Counted from the first letter of the stretch, positions 25,171-35,185 are shown. The stretch is DNA of 64,000 nt from CALKXV01 sp965228905 (GCA_965228905.1 CBDDII010000003.1:186001-250000), one strand, 5' to 3'. Made by a program: numbers and translations. The notes: a model not told the origin generated them from the letters alone.

Positions 25171-26712
25171 TCAATGATCCTCCTTCGGTTCGCTGAGTTT
25201 GCCCGGCGTGTCGATCACTGTCGAGATGTAGAGGCCGGGCGCGAAAAGCTGTGTCGAGACCGTTTTTGCATAGCCGTGAACCTTGCCCGCAAACACCGTG
25301 TGCAACACCAGGATCGCAATAAGCCCACCGACCGAGACATAGGACAACAGGCTTGGCGCGACCTGCTCGGGGGCTACGGGATTTGGCTCGATGCTTTTTG
25401 CCTTCCAGAACAACAGGCTTCCGGCCCGCGCGAACCCGAGGATCGCGACAAGGCTGGATGCCAACACGATCACCCAGATCCAGACCATTCGGTCAGACTC
25501 AAAGGCCGCGTTCAACACCAACAGCTTACCCACGAAACCCGACAAGGGCGGCAGCCCCGCCATCGCAATCGCACCGACAAAGAACAGGCCCGCAGTAAGC
25601 GGCGCGCCCGCCATCGTTGGCTGCTCCGTCAGGTGAAGGTCGCCGCGCCCGGTGCGCACCAGATCGGAAATCAGGAACAGAACCGCCCCGGCCAATGTGG
25701 AATGAATGATGTAGTAAAGCGCGGCTGCAATGCTGTCGGGGGTGAACAGCGAAATCGCCACCAGCACCATGCCCATGGACCCGATGATCGAATAGGCCAC
25801 CAGCCGGCTCAGCCGCTTGCAGGCAAGAACGCCGATCATCCCGATGGCCAGCGAAAACAGCGCGGCCGGCAAAAGCCATACATCATGCAAACCCGCCGTT
25901 GTCTCAAGCTCGGGCGGAAAGATCAGGGTATAGACCCGAATGATCGCATAGGCCCCCACCTTGGTCATGATCGCGAACAACGCGGCCACCGGCGCGGGCG
26001 CCTCGGCATAGCTGGACGGCAGCCAGAAATGAAGCGGCACCAGTGCCGCCTTGATCGCAAAGACCAGCAGCAAAAGAACCGAAGCAACGCGAATACCCAG
26101 GGTCTCATCCGGCCCGATCAGTCTGACCCGGATCGCAAGATCCGCCATGTTCAGCGTGCCCGTCTCGGCATAGATCGCACCAAGCGCGAACAGAAACAGC
26201 GTTGATCCAATAAGGTTGAACAACACGTATTGCACGCCTGCCCGCAGTCGCGCATTCCCGCCCGCGTGGATCATCAACCCGTAAGACGCGATCAACAGCA
26301 CCTCGAAGAACACGAACAGGTTGAACAGGTCGCCCGTCAGGAACGCCCCCATGATCCCCATAAGCTGGAACTGGAAGAGGGCGTGAAAATGCCAGCCTCG
26401 GTTATCCCAGTCCGATCCGATGGCATAAAGCAGCACGAAAAGCGCCAGAACAGCGGTCAACAGCACCATCATCGTCGACAGCCGATCGCCCACGATCACG
26501 ATTCCGAAAGGCGCGGCCCAGTCGCCAAGCTGATAAAGGATCACGCTGCCGTCCGATGTGCTCCAGGCCAGTCCCGCCGTGATGACGATGAGCGAAATGA
26601 CCCCCGCCACCGAGAATATCCGCTGAATCCCGATGTGAAACCGCGCGGCCAGCACGATGAACGGCGCGAACAGCGCGGGCAGAACGATGGGCAGGATGAT
26701 CCAATGGGTCAC
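25171..26712 (-). CDS. mnhD: Mrp Na+/H+ antiporter subunit D
   Basis: The 513-residue protein has about 14 membrane helices and is related to the NuoM/NuoN subunits of complex I. Recognisable features are the F-F-E-V-L-L-I-A-S-Y-G-L helix with the key Glu, K-A-A-L-V-P-L-H-F-W-L-P with its Lys and His, and A-M-A-G-L-P-P-L-S-G-F. It is one of the two large proton-path subunits of the Mrp complex. It overlaps mnhC by 4 bases. Confidence 0.95.
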   Translation of the reverse strand: MTHWIILPIVLPALFAPFIVLAARFHIGIQRIFSVAGVISLIVITAGLAWSTSDGSVILYQLGDWAAPFGIVIVGDRLSTMMVLLTAVLALFVLLYAIGSDWDNRGWHFHALFQFQLMGIMGAFLTGDLFNLFVFFEVLLIASYGLMIHAGGNARLRAGVQYVLFNLIGSTLFLFALGAIYAETGTLNMADLAIRVRLIGPDETLGIRVASVLLLLVFAIKAALVPLHFWLPSSYAEAPAPVAALFAIMTKVGAYAIIRVYTLIFPPELETTAGLHDVWLLPAALFSLAIGMIGVLACKRLSRLVAYSIIGSMGMVLVAISLFTPDSIAAALYYIIHSTLAGAVLFLISDLVRTGRGDLHLTEQPTMAGAPLTAGLFFVGAIAMAGLPPLSGFVGKLLVLNAAFESDRMVWIWVIVLASSLVAILGFARAGSLLFWKAKSIEPNPVAPEQVAPSLLSYVSVGGLIAILVLHTVFAGKVHGYAKTVSTQLFAPGLYISTVIDTPGKLSEPKEDH

Positions 26713-27065
26713 TGGACGTCCTCCGGCATCGTATCTGCATCCTCGACCTGGTCATCGACGTGATCGTCGTCAGAGCCAAGGAAAGCCCCAAGCGAGATCA
26801 TCACGATAACCGCCGTCATCCCGAACGAGATCACGATGGCCGTCAGTACCAGCGCCTGCGGCAAGGGGTCGGTGTAATGGGTCACCCCGTCCCGCAAGAC
26901 GGGCGAAGCGCCAACCGTAAGTCTGCCTGAGGCGAACAAAAAGACGTTCACCGAATAGGTCAGAAGCGACATGCCCAGGATCACCGGAAAGGTTCTGAGA
27001 CGCAGAGCCAGGTACAAACCGCCCGCCGTCATTACACCAATCGCAGAGGCCACCAAAAGTTCCAT
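26709..27065 (-). CDS. mnhC: Mrp Na+/H+ antiporter subunit C
   Basis: The 118-residue product is related to NuoK. It has three membrane helices, G-M-S-L-L-T-Y-S-V-N-V-F-L-F in the second, and D-P-L-P-Q-A-L-V-L-T-A-I-V-I, the family signature. An acidic tail follows. I chose the ATG at 27065 (MELLVASAIG), 1 base after the mnhA stop; the frame remains open upstream inside mnhA without similarity. Confidence 0.93.
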   Translation of the reverse strand: MELLVASAIGVMTAGGLYLALRLRTFPVILGMSLLTYSVNVFLFASGRLTVGASPVLRDGVTHYTDPLPQALVLTAIVISFGMTAVIVMISLGAFLGSDDDHVDDQVEDADTMPEDVQ

Positions 27066-27066
27066 C

Positions 27067-29943
27067 TCAACCCCCCGCCACATCTGTTTCGGCTTCGGGC
27101 CTTGGCCGTTCCCGGGATGGGTCGATATCCATCGCGTATTCGGAATCCTGCACTTCGGACCGGCGCGCCAGACGCGAGAAGCTTTCCAGCGACAGCATGA
27201 CGGCCCCCACGACGGCAAGGAACACGCCAACGTCGAACAGCGCAGCCGTGGCCAGCTCGAATTTCTCGAACGGCGGAATGCGCACATAGGTGAAATCCGA
27301 GGTCAGGAACGGTTTTGATACGAACCACGACCCGATCCCGGTGAACCCGGCAACCAGCACGCCCGCGCCGATCACCCCGTGGTAAGGATACCTCAGCCGC
27401 GCCGAAGCCCAGGCAAAACCGCTGGCCATGTACTGCATCACCACGGCAATCGACACGACGAGCCCGGCGATAAACCCGCCACCCGGTTCGTTGTGCCCGC
27501 GCAGGAAGATGTAGAATCCCACCATCAGGGCCACGGGCATGATGACCCGCGTCATCACGACCATCATCATCGGATGCCGGTTGCCCGCCCGAGGCTGATC
27601 CGGAATGCGGTTCAACAGACGCGCCCGCACCGGACCGGCCATAAGCGTTTCGGTCAGCGCATAGATCAACAGCGCGGCAATGCTCAACACGATGATCTCG
27701 CCATAGGTATCGAACCCACGGAAATCGACAAGGATCACGTTCACCACATTTGTGCCGCCGCCGCCCTTATAGGAATTGGCAAGGTGGAATTCGGAAATCG
27801 GTGTCGTGACCGCATCGCGCAAGAGGTAGTGATAGGTCAGCGCGAATGTACCGATCCCCCCTGCGATGGCGACACCCGCATCCCGCACGTGGCGCAAAGG
27901 CGAGCTTTCGACAGGGGTCCGGTTCGGCAAAAAATTCAACGCTAGAAGCATCAGGATAATCGTCACCACCTCGACCGTGAACTGCGTCATGGCAAGGTCC
28001 GGTGCGCTGAGGAACACGAACCCGATCGACACCATCAGCCCGACAATGCCGATTAAGATCAGGGCAAGGAAACGGTCTCGATGCAGCACGACCAACCCGA
28101 CGGTCGCGGCAACCAGCATCATCCATCCGGCGATCAGCACCTCTCCAGCTGGCTGCATCTCGCGTGTGGGCTCAAGGGTCGTCCCAGTTGTCCAGGCCAG
28201 GTAACCCGCCGCAATGATCGTCGATGCCGCGATGGCGGCATAGCGGGTAAAGGCCCCGTTGTGGACCGTCAGGATCATCCCCCGCGCAACCTTCGCCGCC
28301 ATCTCCACGATACTTTCAAAGATCACCTTGGCCTCGGGGCGGGGCGTCGTCTCCCAAAGCCGCAAGAGGGGCTTGAACACGCCCATCAGCAACAGACCAC
28401 CCAGAACCGCGATGATCGACATGTAAAGCGCAGGCACCAGGCCGTGCCAGATCTTCAGATGCGCATCCGGCACCTCGGCCGCCGTACCCAATAGCGCCGC
28501 GGTGACCAGCTTGACGAAGTGTTCCGCCAGAAAAGGTGCAACCCCGATGGTAACGACCAGAACCACAAGGATCGCCGGTGGCAGCCACAACCCGGGGTTC
28601 GGATCATGGGGTTTGTGCGGATAATCGTCGCGCACCGGGCCAAGGAAGGTATGACCGATGAAGCGAAAGCAATAGGCGGCGGAAAAGAGCGAGCCGATGG
28701 TCGCCATGACTGGCACCAGGTAATAGCTGCCGAACAGCTTGGTATGCGCGGCCTCTTCCAGCATCATCTCCTTGGACAGGAACCCGTTCAACAAGGGGAT
28801 CCCTGCCATGGAAAGCGCGGCCAGCGTTGCAATGGTGAAAACCACCGGCATCAGCGTCCGCAACCCGCCCAGCCGTCGGATGTCGCGCGTATGCGCCTCG
28901 TGATCGACGATGCCCGCCGACATGAACAATGCGGCCTTGAACGTCGCGTGGTTAAGGATGTGGAACACCGCCGCCATTGCGCCAAAGGCCGTTCCGGTGC
29001 CCAGTAGCATGGTGATCAATCCAAGGTGGCTGACCGTCGAGAACGCCAAAAGCGCCTTCAGGTCATGCTTGAACAGGGCAATCACCGCCCCCAGCACCAT
29101 CGTTACAAGACCGGCGGTCGTCACGATGGCAAACCATTCGGGCGTGCCCGATAACACAGGCCACATCCGCGCCATCAGGAAAATGCCCGCCTTCACCATC
29201 GTCGCGGAATGCAGATAGGCCGAAACCGGCGTCGGCGCAGCCATCGCGTGCGGCAACCAGAAATGGAACGGGAACTGCGCCGACTTTGTGAAACAGCCCA
29301 GAAGGATCAGGATCAGCGCCGGAACATACAAGGGATCGGCCTGGATCAATTCGCGGTTCTGAAGGATCACGCTCAGGTCATAGCTGCCGACGATCTGGCC
29401 CAGGATCAGCATCCCGCCAATCATCGCAAGCCCGCCCATGCCGGTCACAGTCAGCGCCATCCGTGCGCCCTGGCGCCCTTCGGGCAGATGCTTCCAGTAC
29501 CCGATCAAAAGGAAAGACGACAAGGAGGTCAGCTCCCAGAACACCAGAAGCAACAGGATGTTGTCCGACAGGACGATCCCCACCATCGCGCCCTGGAACA
29601 ACAGGAGGTAGGTAAAGAACTCGCCCATGTGGTCGTCGCGGCCCAGATAATGCCGCCCGTAGGCGATGATCAAAAGCCCGATACCAAGGATCAGGAAGGC
29701 GAAGAAGAAACCAAGCCCGTCCAGCATCAGGGTGACATTCAGGCCAAGCGCCGGCATCCATTCAAGCCGGGCCGTCACAACCTCGCCTGCAAGAATGGCG
29801 GGCAGGTTCGTCAAGAGGCCGACGAAGGCAGCGAAAGAAACCATGAAGGTAACGCCGGCGCAGGCCGCGCGTCCCGCAGCATTCATGATCCCCGGCAGAA
29901 ACGCCCCGATGAATGGCAGCACAACGATCAGAAAGAGCGACAC
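27067..29943 (-). CDS. mnhA: Mrp Na+/H+ antiporter, fused subunits A and B
   Basis: The 958-residue product joins MnhA, a NuoL-like protein with many helices (F-W-E-L-T-S-L-S-S-F-L-L-I-G-Y; F-P-F-H-F-W-L-P-H-A-M), to MnhB at the C-terminus (about 790-930; F-Y-I-F-L-R-G-H-N-E-P-G-G-G-F). This is the PhaAB arrangement of alphaproteobacteria, which explains the absence of a separate mnhB. I chose the GTG at 29943 (M-S-L-F-L-I-V) because AGGG precedes it and relatives start there; a GTG at 29988 is the alternative. It is the first gene of the operon. The complex swaps internal Na+ for external H+. Confidence 0.93.
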   Translation of the reverse strand: MSLFLIVVLPFIGAFLPGIMNAAGRAACAGVTFMVSFAAFVGLLTNLPAILAGEVVTARLEWMPALGLNVTLMLDGLGFFFAFLILGIGLLIIAYGRHYLGRDDHMGEFFTYLLLFQGAMVGIVLSDNILLLLVFWELTSLSSFLLIGYWKHLPEGRQGARMALTVTGMGGLAMIGGMLILGQIVGSYDLSVILQNRELIQADPLYVPALILILLGCFTKSAQFPFHFWLPHAMAAPTPVSAYLHSATMVKAGIFLMARMWPVLSGTPEWFAIVTTAGLVTMVLGAVIALFKHDLKALLAFSTVSHLGLITMLLGTGTAFGAMAAVFHILNHATFKAALFMSAGIVDHEAHTRDIRRLGGLRTLMPVVFTIATLAALSMAGIPLLNGFLSKEMMLEEAAHTKLFGSYYLVPVMATIGSLFSAAYCFRFIGHTFLGPVRDDYPHKPHDPNPGLWLPPAILVVLVVTIGVAPFLAEHFVKLVTAALLGTAAEVPDAHLKIWHGLVPALYMSIIAVLGGLLLMGVFKPLLRLWETTPRPEAKVIFESIVEMAAKVARGMILTVHNGAFTRYAAIAASTIIAAGYLAWTTGTTLEPTREMQPAGEVLIAGWMMLVAATVGLVVLHRDRFLALILIGIVGLMVSIGFVFLSAPDLAMTQFTVEVVTIILMLLALNFLPNRTPVESSPLRHVRDAGVAIAGGIGTFALTYHYLLRDAVTTPISEFHLANSYKGGGGTNVVNVILVDFRGFDTYGEIIVLSIAALLIYALTETLMAGPVRARLLNRIPDQPRAGNRHPMMMVVMTRVIMPVALMVGFYIFLRGHNEPGGGFIAGLVVSIAVVMQYMASGFAWASARLRYPYHGVIGAGVLVAGFTGIGSWFVSKPFLTSDFTYVRIPPFEKFELATAALFDVGVFLAVVGAVMLSLESFSRLARRSEVQDSEYAMDIDPSRERPRPEAETDVAGG

Positions 29944-30040
29944 GTCGGACCCTTGCTTAGTCAGTTCCTCTATTGGCCCGAAACTCACAAGAAATGTAAA
30001 GGCGTCGGGCGTCTTCCGGGATCAGGTTAGCAGAAGAAGT

Positions 30041-30057
30041 TGGTATGTGGAATACCA
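30041..30057. promoter_or_regulatory. TGGTAT-N5-ATACCA inverted repeat upstream of mrp operon
   Basis: Perfect 6-bp arms of a GntR-like TGGTAT/ATACCA type flank a GTGGA spacer about 100 bases upstream of the mnhA start. It could be an operator for the antiporter operon, but short repeats of this kind also occur by chance. Confidence 0.25.
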
Positions 30058-30125
30058 TAGAGCCCTTCGGTCGGGGATGATCACTTCCACTCTGTAACCT
30101 AGTGCAGAAGCACCCCAAGGCGAAC

Positions 30126-30150
30126 GAAAAAGCCCCGCCGAAGCGGGGCT
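30126..30150 (-). terminator. clpB: Rho-independent terminator of clpB
   Basis: Read on the minus strand, AGCCCCGC-TTCG-GCGGGGCT is followed by TTTTTC. The stable UUCG loop, 8-bp GC-rich stem and T run just after the clpB stop make a clear intrinsic terminator. Confidence 0.88.
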
Positions 30151-30155
30151 TGATC

Positions 30156-32771
30156 CTAGTGGACGACGGCGTCCGTCGGTGGCGTCCGGTTCGACCGCGA
30201 CACGCGATCCCCGATCAACAGGCCATCTGCTCCGGCGCTGACCTCGACAACCTGACCATCGCCGATGTCACCGGCCAAAAGCATCTCGGCCAGCTCGTTC
30301 TGAAGCGCGTTCTGGATCACCCGCTTCAAGGGCCGCGCACCATAGACCGGGTCATAGCCTTCGTCGGCCAGCCAGGTCTTTGCTGCTTCGTCAAGGTCGA
30401 TCCTGATATTCTGCTTCGCCAGACGACGCTCAAGAATACCCAACTGGATCTCGACGATCCCGTCCATGTCACCACGCGACAACCGATCAAAGACGATCAT
30501 GTCATCAAGCCGGTTCAGGAACTCGGGCCGGAAGTGCGCCCGCACCGCGTCCATGACATCGCGCCGCGCCTGAGCGGTGTCCGCACCCTCGTCCAGTTGC
30601 GAAAGCGCCTGCGATCCAAGGTTCGAGGTCAAGATGATCAGCGTCTGCTTGAAGTCGACGCGATTGCCCTGCCCGTCGGTCAGAACGCCATCGTCCAGCA
30701 CCTGCAACAGCACGTTGAACACCTCGGGGTGCGCCTTTTCTACCTCGTCGAACAGGATCACCTGGTAAGGCCGACGCCGCACGGCCTCGGTCAACACGCC
30801 GCCTTCGTCGTAGCCGACATAACCCGGCGGCGCACCGATCAGACGCGCGACCGAATGCTTCTCCATGAACTCGCTCATGTCGATCCGAACCATGGCCCGG
30901 TCGTCGTCGAACAGAAACTCGGCCAGGGCCTTGGTCAGCTCCGTCTTGCCCACGCCGGTCGGTCCAAGGAAAAGGAAGCTGCCCAAAGGCCGGTTCTCGT
31001 CCTGAAGACCCGCCCGCGCACGGCGCACGGCGTTCGACACGGCGGTCACGGCAGCCGATTGGCCGATCACCCGCTTGCCGATCTCTTCTTCCATGCGCAG
31101 CAGCTTCTCGCGCTCGCCTTCCAGCATCTTCGACGTGGGGATCCCCGTCCAACGCTCGACAACCTCGGCGATCAACTCGGGCCGCACCGATTCCTCGACC
31201 AGCACATCGCCCTCGGCGGCCTCGGCCTCTTCAAGCTGCTTTTCCAACTTCGGGATCACCCCATAGGAAAGCTCACCCGCACGCTGGAGGTTGCCCTCCC
31301 GCTTGGCCTGATCCAACTCGATCCGCGCGCGGTCCAGCTCTTCACGCGCCTTACCGGCACTGGCGAGCTTGTCCCGTTCGGCCTGCCATTGCGCCGTCAT
31401 CTCGGATGATTTTTCCTGCAAATCGGCAAGCTCTTTTTCAAGCTTCTCAAGCCGATCCTTCGACGCCTTGTCTTCTTCCTTGCGCAGCGCCTCGGCCTCG
31501 ATCTGCATTTGCAGGATCTGGCGATCCAATGCGTCCAGTTCCTCGGGCTTGGAATCCAACTCCATCTTCAACCGGCTGGCCGCCTCGTCCACAAGGTCAA
31601 TTGCCTTGTCCGGCAGGAACCGGTCGGTGATATAGCGATGCGAAAGCGTCGCCGCCGCCACCAGGGCCGCGTCCGAGATCTTCACATCGTGGTGCAACTC
31701 GTACTTGTCCTTGATGCCACGCAGGATCGAAACGGTATCCTCGACGCTGGGTTCCTCGATCACCAACGGTTGGAACCGCCGGGCAAGGGCCGCGTCTTTC
31801 TCGACATACTTCCGGTATTCATCCAGCGTCGTCGCGCCGACACAGTGCAATTCACCCCGCGCCAGGGCAGGCTTGATCAGGTTTGCCGCGTCCATCGCGC
31901 CATCCGTCTTGCCCGCACCGACCAGCGTGTGCATCTCGTCGATGAACAGGATGATCTCACCCGCCGCCGAGGTGACTTCGTTCAAAACACCCTTCAGACG
32001 TTCTTCGAACTCGCCGCGATATTTCGCGCCCGCAATCAAGGCACCCATGTCGAGCGCCAGAAGTTTCTTGTTCCGCAAGGACTCCGGCACGTCGCCATTG
32101 ACGATCCGCAAGGCAAGACCCTCGGCAATCGCCGTTTTACCGACTCCGGGATCACCGATCAGCACAGGGTTGTTCTTGGTCCGACGACTCAACACCTGCA
32201 TCGTGCGGCGAATTTCCTCGTCCCGTCCGATGATCGGGTCGATCTTGCCCTGTTCGGCGGCTTCGGTCAGATCTCGCGCGTATTTCTTCAACGCCTCATA
32301 TTGTTCCTCGGCATTGGCGCTATCGGCCGTCCGGCCCTTGCGCACGTCGTTGATGGCCGAATTCAGCCCTTGGGCCGAAACATTGCCCGCCTCCAGCGCT
32401 TCTTTCGCCTTTGAGTTAACGACGGCCAGCGCCGTCAAAATCCGCTCGACCGGCACGAAACTGTCGCCCGCCTTCTTGGCGATCTTCTGTGCTTCGTCCA
32501 GCACCTTGACGGTCTGTTGATCCATGTAGGTCTGGCCAGCGTCACCCGTGACCTTCGGCACCTTGGCCAGTGCGGCATCCACGGCCTGCTGTACGCGCTC
32601 GGGGTTTCCGCCCGACGCACGGATCAGGTTCGAGGCCAGTCCTTCCTCGTCATCCATCAAGGCTTTCAGCAAATGCTCGGGCGCAAGCCGCTGGTGGCTT
32701 TCCCGTGCGGTAATGGTCTGCGCAGCCTGCAAAAATCCGCGCGACCGCTCGGTGAACTTCTCCAAGTTCAT
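30156..32771 (-). CDS. clpB: ATP-dependent disaggregase ClpB
   Basis: ClpB is a hexameric AAA+ chaperone that pulls proteins out of aggregates together with DnaK. The 871-residue product has the Clp N-domain, AAA-1 with Walker A G-D-P-G-V-G-K-T, the long middle coiled coil (about 405-525) that separates ClpB from other Clp ATPases, and AAA-2 with G-P-T-G-V-G-K-T-E. I chose the ATG at 32771 (MNLEKFTERS), the normal family start. A heat-shock-type promoter lies upstream and an intrinsic terminator follows. Confidence 0.96.
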   Translation of the reverse strand: MNLEKFTERSRGFLQAAQTITARESHQRLAPEHLLKALMDDEEGLASNLIRASGGNPERVQQAVDAALAKVPKVTGDAGQTYMDQQTVKVLDEAQKIAKKAGDSFVPVERILTALAVVNSKAKEALEAGNVSAQGLNSAINDVRKGRTADSANAEEQYEALKKYARDLTEAAEQGKIDPIIGRDEEIRRTMQVLSRRTKNNPVLIGDPGVGKTAIAEGLALRIVNGDVPESLRNKKLLALDMGALIAGAKYRGEFEERLKGVLNEVTSAAGEIILFIDEMHTLVGAGKTDGAMDAANLIKPALARGELHCVGATTLDEYRKYVEKDAALARRFQPLVIEEPSVEDTVSILRGIKDKYELHHDVKISDAALVAAATLSHRYITDRFLPDKAIDLVDEAASRLKMELDSKPEELDALDRQILQMQIEAEALRKEEDKASKDRLEKLEKELADLQEKSSEMTAQWQAERDKLASAGKAREELDRARIELDQAKREGNLQRAGELSYGVIPKLEKQLEEAEAAEGDVLVEESVRPELIAEVVERWTGIPTSKMLEGEREKLLRMEEEIGKRVIGQSAAVTAVSNAVRRARAGLQDENRPLGSFLFLGPTGVGKTELTKALAEFLFDDDRAMVRIDMSEFMEKHSVARLIGAPPGYVGYDEGGVLTEAVRRRPYQVILFDEVEKAHPEVFNVLLQVLDDGVLTDGQGNRVDFKQTLIILTSNLGSQALSQLDEGADTAQARRDVMDAVRAHFRPEFLNRLDDMIVFDRLSRGDMDGIVEIQLGILERRLAKQNIRIDLDEAAKTWLADEGYDPVYGARPLKRVIQNALQNELAEMLLAGDIGDGQVVEVSAGADGLLIGDRVSRSNRTPPTDAVVH

Positions 32772-32845
32772 GTCTCTCTCCTCTTCAAGCGCCCTTGAAT
32801 TTCGGCACCCGCCACGCGGCATGCTCCGTTTGGGCCTTGTCCTAG

Positions 32846-32874
32846 AAATGGGAAGCTCACGCGCGCGTTACAAC
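32846..32874 (-). promoter_or_regulatory. clpB: Probable RpoH (sigma32) promoter of clpB
   Basis: On the minus strand GTTGTAA (32874-32868), 15 bases of spacer, then CCCATTT (32852-32846). This fits the heat-shock pattern CTTGAAA-N11-16-CCCATNT in most positions and would start clpB transcription about 70 bases before its ATG. Confidence 0.55.
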
Positions 32875-32954
32875 CCCTGAAAACGCACCGCCCTTGCCAT
32901 CGCACCATCCATCCGACACTCTTCAAGGCGCAGCATTGAACCGGAGCGCAGGAC

Positions 32955-33674
32955 ATGACACGCGGCCTTTCCACAGCTTTCGCCGGAATTGCCGTCGGTG
33001 TCGGCCTTGCGCTTGGCGGATATTTCGTCGGCCAGACCATGCTGAATCAGCGGATCGGGGCCAACACCGCGTCGGTAAAGGGACTCAGCGAAAGGGTGGT
33101 CGCCTCGGACACCGCGACGTGGACCCTGCGTCTCAAGGTCCGGTCCCGCGATTTCAACGCCGTTTCCACGGCCTTCGACACTGCCGAGGATCACGCGAAC
33201 CGGGTTCGCACCATCCTTGAAACCGCTGGCTTCGCTGCGGAAGAAATCTATCTGGCCCCGCTTCGCAAGCGCGACAGTTACCGCAGCAACAGCGAAGGCG
33301 AGATCCTGGATCAGTTCTATGACATCTGGTCCGAGGTCGTGGTCACGACAGACGCGCCTGAACGTGTGGAACCCGCACGCGCCCCAGTCTTTGCGCTGGC
33401 CCGCGACGGGATCGACATCGAAGAGGTCGACCTGATCTACCGCTTCACCAGCCTCAACGACATCAAGCCCGAGATGCTGCGCGAAGCCACCGAAAACGCC
33501 CGCATCGCGGCGAATGAATTTGCCTCCAACGCGGGCGTCGCCGTCGGCGGCATCCAGTTTGCCAGCCAGGGCGGTTTTCAGATCCGCAGCGCCAAAAGCG
33601 ATGCACCGGGTGACCGTGAAATCGAAAAGATGGTGCGCGTCGTCACGACAATCACCTTCTATCTTGAAAACTGA
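32955..33674 (+). CDS. SIMPL domain-containing exported/anchored protein
   Basis: The 239-residue protein has an N-terminal hydrophobic helix (about 7-28) that may be a signal anchor. A SIMPL (DUF541) domain follows, beginning S-V-K-G-L-S-E-R and containing the family's repeated beta-alpha pattern ending near I-T-F-Y-L-E-N. SIMPL proteins are periplasmic or envelope-associated and mostly uncharacterised. It is divergent from clpB across a 183-base region. pyrF starts 49 bases after its stop. Confidence 0.85.
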   Translation: MTRGLSTAFAGIAVGVGLALGGYFVGQTMLNQRIGANTASVKGLSERVVASDTATWTLRLKVRSRDFNAVSTAFDTAEDHANRVRTILETAGFAAEEIYLAPLRKRDSYRSNSEGEILDQFYDIWSEVVVTTDAPERVEPARAPVFALARDGIDIEEVDLIYRFTSLNDIKPEMLREATENARIAANEFASNAGVAVGGIQFASQGGFQIRSAKSDAPGDREIEKMVRVVTTITFYLEN

Positions 33675-33723
33675 ACGCTCGGACGTCTTGTCTTCCACCC
33701 CGGCGCGGTCTAACCCGGCACCC

Positions 33724-34434
33724 ATGACCGCAGATGACCGCCTGATCGTCGCCCTTGACGTGCCGAACGCGCTCCAGGGCCTGGAACTCGCCGACCGGCT
33801 TGGCGACAGCGTGTCATTCTACAAGATCGGCCTTGGCATGTTGACCGGCGGCGGACTGGCACTGGCGAACGAGCTTAAGGAAGAACGCGGCAAGCGCATC
33901 TTCCTCGACATGAAACTCTTCGACATCGGCGCAACAATCGAAGCGGCGGTGCGCGGCCTTGCCCAGTTCGATCTGGATTTCCTGACCGTCCACGGCGATC
34001 CGCATGTGGTTCGGGCAGCCCGCGAAGGGGCTGAAGGATCGAACCTGAAGATCCTCGCCGTGACCGTCCTGACCTCGCTGGACCGGGCGGATCTTGACGC
34101 GAACCAGATCAAGGACGGGGCCATCCCCGATCTTGTCACCGAACGGGCCGGTCGCGCCTTCGATGCCGGTGCCCATGGCGTAATCGCCTCACCGCAGGAA
34201 GCCAGCGCAATTCGCGCCTTGCCCGAAGCGACAGGCCGGTTGATCGTCACCCCCGGCGTGCGCCCCGCTGGCGCGGACCTTGGCGACCAGAAACGTGTCG
34301 CCACTCCGGCTCAGGCGATCCTTGACGGGGCCGACCACGTGGTGGTCGGACGCCCGGTTCACAAGGCGGCGGATCCCGCAATGGCCGCCCGGGCCATCGT
34401 CGATGAAATCCGCGCCGCGACCCCGGTGCAGTGA
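33724..34434 (+). CDS. pyrF: Orotidine 5'-phosphate decarboxylase
   Basis: The enzyme makes UMP from OMP, the last step of pyrimidine synthesis. The 236-residue TIM barrel has L-I-V-A-L-D-V at the start, the catalytic F-L-D-M-K-L-F-D-I motif with the Asp-Lys-Asp set, and the phosphate-binding V-T-P-G-V-R-P and V-V-G-R-P near the end. I chose the ATG at 33724 (MTADDRLIVAL). The frame is open further upstream inside the SIMPL gene region without similarity. Confidence 0.95.
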   Translation: MTADDRLIVALDVPNALQGLELADRLGDSVSFYKIGLGMLTGGGLALANELKEERGKRIFLDMKLFDIGATIEAAVRGLAQFDLDFLTVHGDPHVVRAAREGAEGSNLKILAVTVLTSLDRADLDANQIKDGAIPDLVTERAGRAFDAGAHGVIASPQEASAIRALPEATGRLIVTPGVRPAGADLGDQKRVATPAQAILDGADHVVVGRPVHKAADPAMAARAIVDEIRAATPVQ

Positions 34435-34482
34435 CGTAACGCCACGCTCGAATTTCGGTCGCGCCCGGCCTATCTTTTTCCC

Positions 34483-35181
34483 ATGCGGCTTGCTCTCGCC
34501 CTCGCGCTGACACTTCTGCCCGGCATTGCACGGGCCGATTGCGTTGTCCTGCTCCATGGTCTTGCGCGCGGCGAAACCTCCATGTGGGTTCTCGGCTATG
34601 CCCTGCGCAATGCCGGATACGACACGGTGAATGCCGGATACCCCTCGACCGAAGAAGACATCCGCACGCTCGCGCGCACGACCCTCCCCGACGCCTGGAA
34701 GGCCTGCGGCAACCAGAAGGTTCACGTCGTCACCCATTCCATGGGCGGCATCCTGACCCGCGTCTGGCTGGAGCACGAAGCGCCAAGCAATCTGGGCCGC
34801 GTCGTCATGCTTGGCCCGCCCAACCAGGGGTCCGAACTTGTTGACGAACTTGGCGACTACGATCCCTTCGAGTGGATCAACGGGCCCGCCGGAATGGAGC
34901 TTGGCACCGGCCCTGACAGCCTGCCGCGCACCCTTGGCCCGGTCAGATTCGACCTCGGCGTCATCGCGGGCGACGAAAGCCTGAACCCGGCCTATTCCGC
35001 GATCATTCCCGGCGAGGACGACGGCAAAGTCTCGGTCGAAAGCACCAGGGTCGAAGGCATGTCCGACCACATCACCCTCGGCGTGACCCACACCTTCATG
35101 ATGCTGAACACAGGGGTGATCGACCAGGTGCTGACCTTCCTGAAGACCGGCGCATTCGATCACACCGCCAAGGCCGATTAG
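34483..35181 (+). CDS. Exported alpha/beta hydrolase (lipase-like)
   Basis: The 232-residue product has a signal peptide ending near A-R-A-D. The alpha/beta hydrolase core follows: V-V-L-L-H-G-L (oxyanion region) and the nucleophile elbow V-T-H-S-M-G-G (Ser in T-H-S-M-G rather than G-H-S-M-G). A late H-T-F-M-M may hold the catalytic His. It is likely periplasmic or secreted; the substrate is unknown, possibly a lipid ester. It lies 48 bases after pyrF. Two palindromic sites follow its stop. Confidence 0.8.
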   Translation: MRLALALALTLLPGIARADCVVLLHGLARGETSMWVLGYALRNAGYDTVNAGYPSTEEDIRTLARTTLPDAWKACGNQKVHVVTHSMGGILTRVWLEHEAPSNLGRVVMLGPPNQGSELVDELGDYDPFEWINGPAGMELGTGPDSLPRTLGPVRFDLGVIAGDESLNPAYSAIIPGEDDGKVSVESTRVEGMSDHITLGVTHTFMMLNTGVIDQVLTFLKTGAFDHTAKAD

Positions 35182-35185
35182 GTCC

